15,419 bases of DNA from CALGLS01 sp047626155 (lineage in GTDB: Bacteria; Bacteroidota; Bacteroidia; Chitinophagales; Saprospiraceae). The translations under genes and the position numbers were made by a program. Below the pieces are notes generated by a model, which saw only the letters and a program-made list of their open reading frames with translations, had not been told where the DNA came from and did no database searches. The stretch spans positions 1 through 15,419 of the forward strand of contig JBLHRR010000140.1 of NCBI GenBank assembly GCA_047626155.1, read 5' to 3'. Below are positions 14,645 through 15,419 of the stretch, piece after piece (within the stretch, counting starts at the first letter, position 1; every line of letters starts with the position of its first letter).

Positions 14645-15015
14645 AATTAGTGTTTTAAATTGAGCTGCAAGTTAGTGAAGATGTTTAAAGTATTTGTATT
14701 GGTTGACTAAAAAGGTTTACTTAGATTCTATTCCTAGTGCTTCTAGCGGTCAACCGAGTATAGAATGAAAAATCAGCAGCGCAAGAGAAATGCTGTATAG
14801 GAGGATGGTTTTTTTCATAAAGAGAAATTCATTGGCTGTAAATATACAAAGTTTGGAATTTCCATTTCGGTAATAAAGGTTGTTTATTTGTAATGAGGTA
14901 ACCGTCACGGCACAACAAAAGCGCAACGAGAGTTACGTTTTTTGAGCGAAAGGGGATCTCGTGGGGGAGAGTAAGAGTACTAAACAGTGTTGCTTTATAA
15001 GCTAAAGAATAATTG
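14645..15015. other. Gene-poor stretch with a truncated membrane-peptide ORF
   Basis: Between divergent genes. The only coding-like item is the small - strand ORF at 14750-14818. The rest is AT-rich, with a GC-richer patch at about 14900-14970 carrying minor repeats (CCGT-C-ACGG 14902-14910; ACGAGA 14926-14931 with TCTCGT 14957-14962). No convincing promoter or terminator was seen. Confidence 0.4.
14750..14818 (-). pseudogene. Tiny hydrophobic ORF, probable remnant of a membrane protein
   Basis: ATG 14818 opens MKKTILLYSISLALLIF, a clear membrane or signal helix, and stops at TGA 14752-14750 after 22 codons. The frame continues past the stop for PLEALGIESK to a second stop near 14720. The N-terminus resembles the start of small Bacteroidota membrane proteins and membrane-anchored regulators, so it may be the truncated 5' end of such a gene. 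A true small membrane peptide is the alternative. The leader is A-rich on the - strand. Confidence 0.35.
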
Positions 15016-15312
15016 ATGGTTAATGAAAATTTTAAGACCTTACTTGAGGAATTGAATCGTCTTTTTTTAGGCTTCAGTTATAAAGGATTGTCAATTGATA
15101 AAATTAGTTCATTAGAACCTAAGATAAAAGAGATTGATTTTGCCAAATTTATTAAGTATGCAATTGGATCGTCTTCAGATACATTATGGACAGATATATT
15201 AATACTATATCATAAAAGACTTATTGAATTAAATTCTAATGATTTAGTAAAGTTATTTGAGCCGATTGAAACAAAATTTGATAAGAATATGCTTCTTGGA
15301 ATATCTACATAA
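15016..15312 (+). CDS. AT-rich hypothetical protein, possibly frameshifted
   Basis: A 98-residue frame from ATG 15016; a TTG at 15013 would add one residue. The product is helical and charged (TLLEELNRLFLGFSYKG, IKEIDFAKFIKYAIG, DTLWTDILILYHKRLIEL) and lacks a signal peptide, membrane segment or recognised domain. Codon use is much more AT-rich than in neighbouring genes, with many TTA/ATA/AAT codons, which suggests transfer from elsewhere. It stops at TAA 15310-15312, but the next frame is open without a stop from 15251 to the window end and encodes similar helical residues (HKYLEIDYLFFIKRC, IKEKDLTYILNFISNNRRF). The gene may be longer and interrupted by one indel, or two short genes may overlap. 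Small helical proteins of this kind include immunity and antitoxin proteins, but nothing here proves that. Confidence 0.5.
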   Translation: MVNENFKTLLEELNRLFLGFSYKGLSIDKISSLEPKIKEIDFAKFIKYAIGSSSDTLWTDILILYHKRLIELNSNDLVKLFEPIETKFDKNMLLGIST

Positions 15313-15419
15313 GTATCTTGAGATTGATTATCTTTTTTTTATTAAAAGATGTAACATCAAAGAAAAGGATTTAACTTATATCTTAAATTTCATCAGTAAT
15401 AATAGGCGTTTCTTCGGGG

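Overview
The window looks like chromosomal DNA of a Bacteroidota member, most likely Saprospiria (Lewinella/Haliscomenobacter-like). Two secreted proteins end in type IX secretion (T9SS) type A sorting domains. Start codons follow A-rich leaders rather than Shine-Dalgarno sequences, two exact TAnnTTTG (-7) promoter boxes are visible, and lipoproteins have typical Bacteroidota lipoboxes. The genus is inference. No rRNA, tRNA, CRISPR array or complete insertion sequence was recognised.

Layout. 1-137: tail of an upstream gene and a strong hairpin terminator. 138-578: no supported gene. 579-3805: a surface-type cluster on the + strand: a secreted tail-fibre-like protein, a malectin-like domain remnant broken by two frameshifts, and a T9SS cargo protein with an Fn3-like domain. 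3852-4799 (-): an arginase with all metal ligands, with its own promoter box and a leader hairpin. 4922-5653: a truncated YCF48/BNR-type gene followed by decayed coding sequence. 5654-6037 (-): a small lipoprotein. 6069-6156: a large nested palindrome. 6169-9294 (-): a roughly 1041-residue secreted multidomain T9SS protein (propeller-like region, two CARDB-like domains, SprB-like repeat, sorting domain). 9545-9740: a structured, probably repetitive noncoding element. 9964-11721 (+): a lipoprotein with a carboxypeptidase-regulatory-like domain, closed by a terminator. 11879-13968 (+): an ECF sigma factor translationally coupled to a protein that joins an anti-sigma-like N-terminus, one membrane helix, a long periplasmic linker and a C-terminal outer-membrane beta-barrel-like domain. 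A bidirectional terminator separates this from a conserved single-span membrane protein on the - strand (14114-14644). The right end is a gene-poor stretch with a truncated membrane-peptide ORF, then a very AT-rich gene of unknown function that seems frameshifted and runs off the window.

How the genes relate. Most products are exported: T9SS cargo, lipoproteins and envelope proteins. They are not one pathway; transcription units are short and punctuated by hairpins. The best candidate for an under-described system is the sigma factor/barrel pair, which could sense an outer-membrane state and pass it to RNA polymerase through a single envelope-spanning polypeptide. Scattered remnants (1850-2330, 4922-5653, 14720-14818, possibly 15016-15419) show that the region is being rearranged and eroded.
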